5,301 nucleotides of DNA from Gammaproteobacteria bacterium. GTDB lineage: Bacteria; Pseudomonadota; Gammaproteobacteria; Pseudomonadales; Azotimanducaceae_A. Below, one piece after another: positions 4,732 through 5,301 of this stretch. The DNA is taken from positions 1-5,301 of the forward strand of contig JAPOON010000713.1 of NCBI GenBank assembly GCA_026713405.1, in the 5' to 3' direction. Both the position numbers and the translations under genes were made by a program. The notes beneath the pieces are model-generated. The model did no database searches. It was not told the origin of the DNA and saw only the letters and a program-made list of their open reading frames with translations. Every line of letters starts with the position of its first letter. Positions within the stretch are counted from its first letter, which is position 1.

Positions 4732-5301
4732 ATGCAACAGACCGGCAGCCAAATCGACGACGGCTGGAGTCTCGAGCAGGAAGAGTGGGTCGAAGCCCTC
4801 GAAGACGTACTCGTCAACCGGGGGGAGGCGGAAACCAAGGCGTTGCTGCTGAAGCTGCAGCAGCACCTGAGCCGCAAGGGGCTGGTGCTGACCGAAGCCG
4901 CGCTGAATACCCCCTACAAGAACACCATCGACGTCAAGGATCAGCCCCGGTACCCCGGCGACATCGAACTGGAAACCCGCATCGGCAACATCATCCGCTG
5001 GAACGCGGTGGCCATGGTGTTGCAGGCCTTCGACAGCGGTTCCGGCGTGGGCGGCCACATCGCCACTTACCTGTCCGCGGCCACCATGATGGAGGTGGGT
5101 TTCAACCACGTGTTCAGAACCGGCAGCGCCGGCGACGACCAGGTTCACTACCAGGCTCACACATCCCCGGGCATCTATGCGCGCGCTTACCTCGAAGGCC
5201 GGCTCACCGAGAAGCAACTGAAAAACTTCCGGCGGGAACTGGGCGCGGGCGGGGGCCTGCCCTCCTATCCGCATCCACGGCGCCTGCCCGGATTCTGGCA
5301 A
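4732..5301 (+). CDS. aceE: Pyruvate dehydrogenase E1 component, homodimeric type (N-terminal part)
   Basis: The first 190 residues are present; the frame is open to the window edge, and the family is about 880-900 aa long. The enzyme decarboxylates pyruvate with thiamine diphosphate and passes the acetyl group to the E2 lipoyl domain in the cytoplasm. Family landmarks in order: YKNTIDVKDQPRYPGDIELE (62-81), IRWNAVAMVLQA (88-99), GGHIATYLSAATMMEVGFNH (107-126), HTSPGIYARAYLEGRL (143-158) and LPSYPHPRRLPGFWQ (176-190). His109 and His143 correspond to conserved active-site histidines of E. coli AceE. The start is 6 bases after dsbA with a good ribosome-binding site. Some segments (ATYLSAATMMEVGF) differ from the E. 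coli form, so a related E1-like paralogue cannot be excluded without the rest of the gene. Confidence 0.88.
   Translation, partial: MQQTGSQIDDGWSLEQEEWVEALEDVLVNRGEAETKALLLKLQQHLSRKGLVLTEAALNTPYKNTIDVKDQPRYPGDIELETRIGNIIRWNAVAMVLQAFDSGSGVGGHIATYLSAATMMEVGFNHVFRTGSAGDDQVHYQAHTSPGIYARAYLEGRLTEKQLKNFRRELGAGGGLPSYPHPRRLPGFWQ

Noticed and set aside
3955..5301. Long minus-strand open frame opposite dsbA and aceE
   Set aside because: Antisense shadow in high-GC coding DNA. The plus strand carries clear DsbA and AceE motifs.

Overview
The window looks like a gammaproteobacterial chromosome of high GC (spot counts of about 63-70% GC in the housekeeping genes). The basis is the order engB (leftward) / cytochrome c4 (rightward) / dsbA, which I recall from Pseudomonas and relatives, followed by a homodimeric-type pyruvate dehydrogenase E1 gene (aceE). 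I cannot name the genus.

Layout: 21-641 (minus) encodes the ribosome-biogenesis GTPase EngB/YihA. 642-1020 has no intact gene; most of it is a decayed second copy of the engB/cytochrome c4 divergent intergenic region plus the first codons of the cytochrome gene. 1021-3117 (plus) encodes a 698-residue protein with a good ribosome-binding site and no housekeeping counterpart here. It has a long disordered Pro/Ala/Ser-rich N-terminus and ends in a region resembling a degenerate version of the CX5R phosphoinositide-phosphatase motif of bacterial effectors such as SopB and IpgD. 3118-3352 is the second, functional-looking copy of the intergenic region. 3353-3970 encodes diheme cytochrome c4, 4069-4725 periplasmic DsbA, and 4732 to the window end the first 190 residues of AceE.

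The main observation is that the 698-codon gene sits inside a duplicated target. About 300 bp on its left (roughly 625-925) and about 365 bp on its right (roughly 3091-3460) are diverged direct repeats of one ancestral segment running from the first codons of engB, through the divergent promoter region, into the signal-peptide codons of the cytochrome gene. The left copy keeps the real engB start and has lost the cytochrome start codon and heme site. The right copy keeps the cytochrome gene and has lost the engB start codon. The insertion therefore split a divergent promoter region in two without destroying either neighbour, as expected of single-crossover integration of a circle carrying a homologous segment, or of a duplication-linked insertion. 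No transposase, integrase or short terminal inverted repeat is visible.

Functionally the host genes fit together loosely: cytochrome c4 is a periplasmic electron carrier, DsbA forms disulfides in the same compartment, and aceE follows dsbA after only 6 nt and is probably cotranscribed with it. The inserted gene is unrelated to these functions and is best read as an accessory, possibly effector-derived gene.
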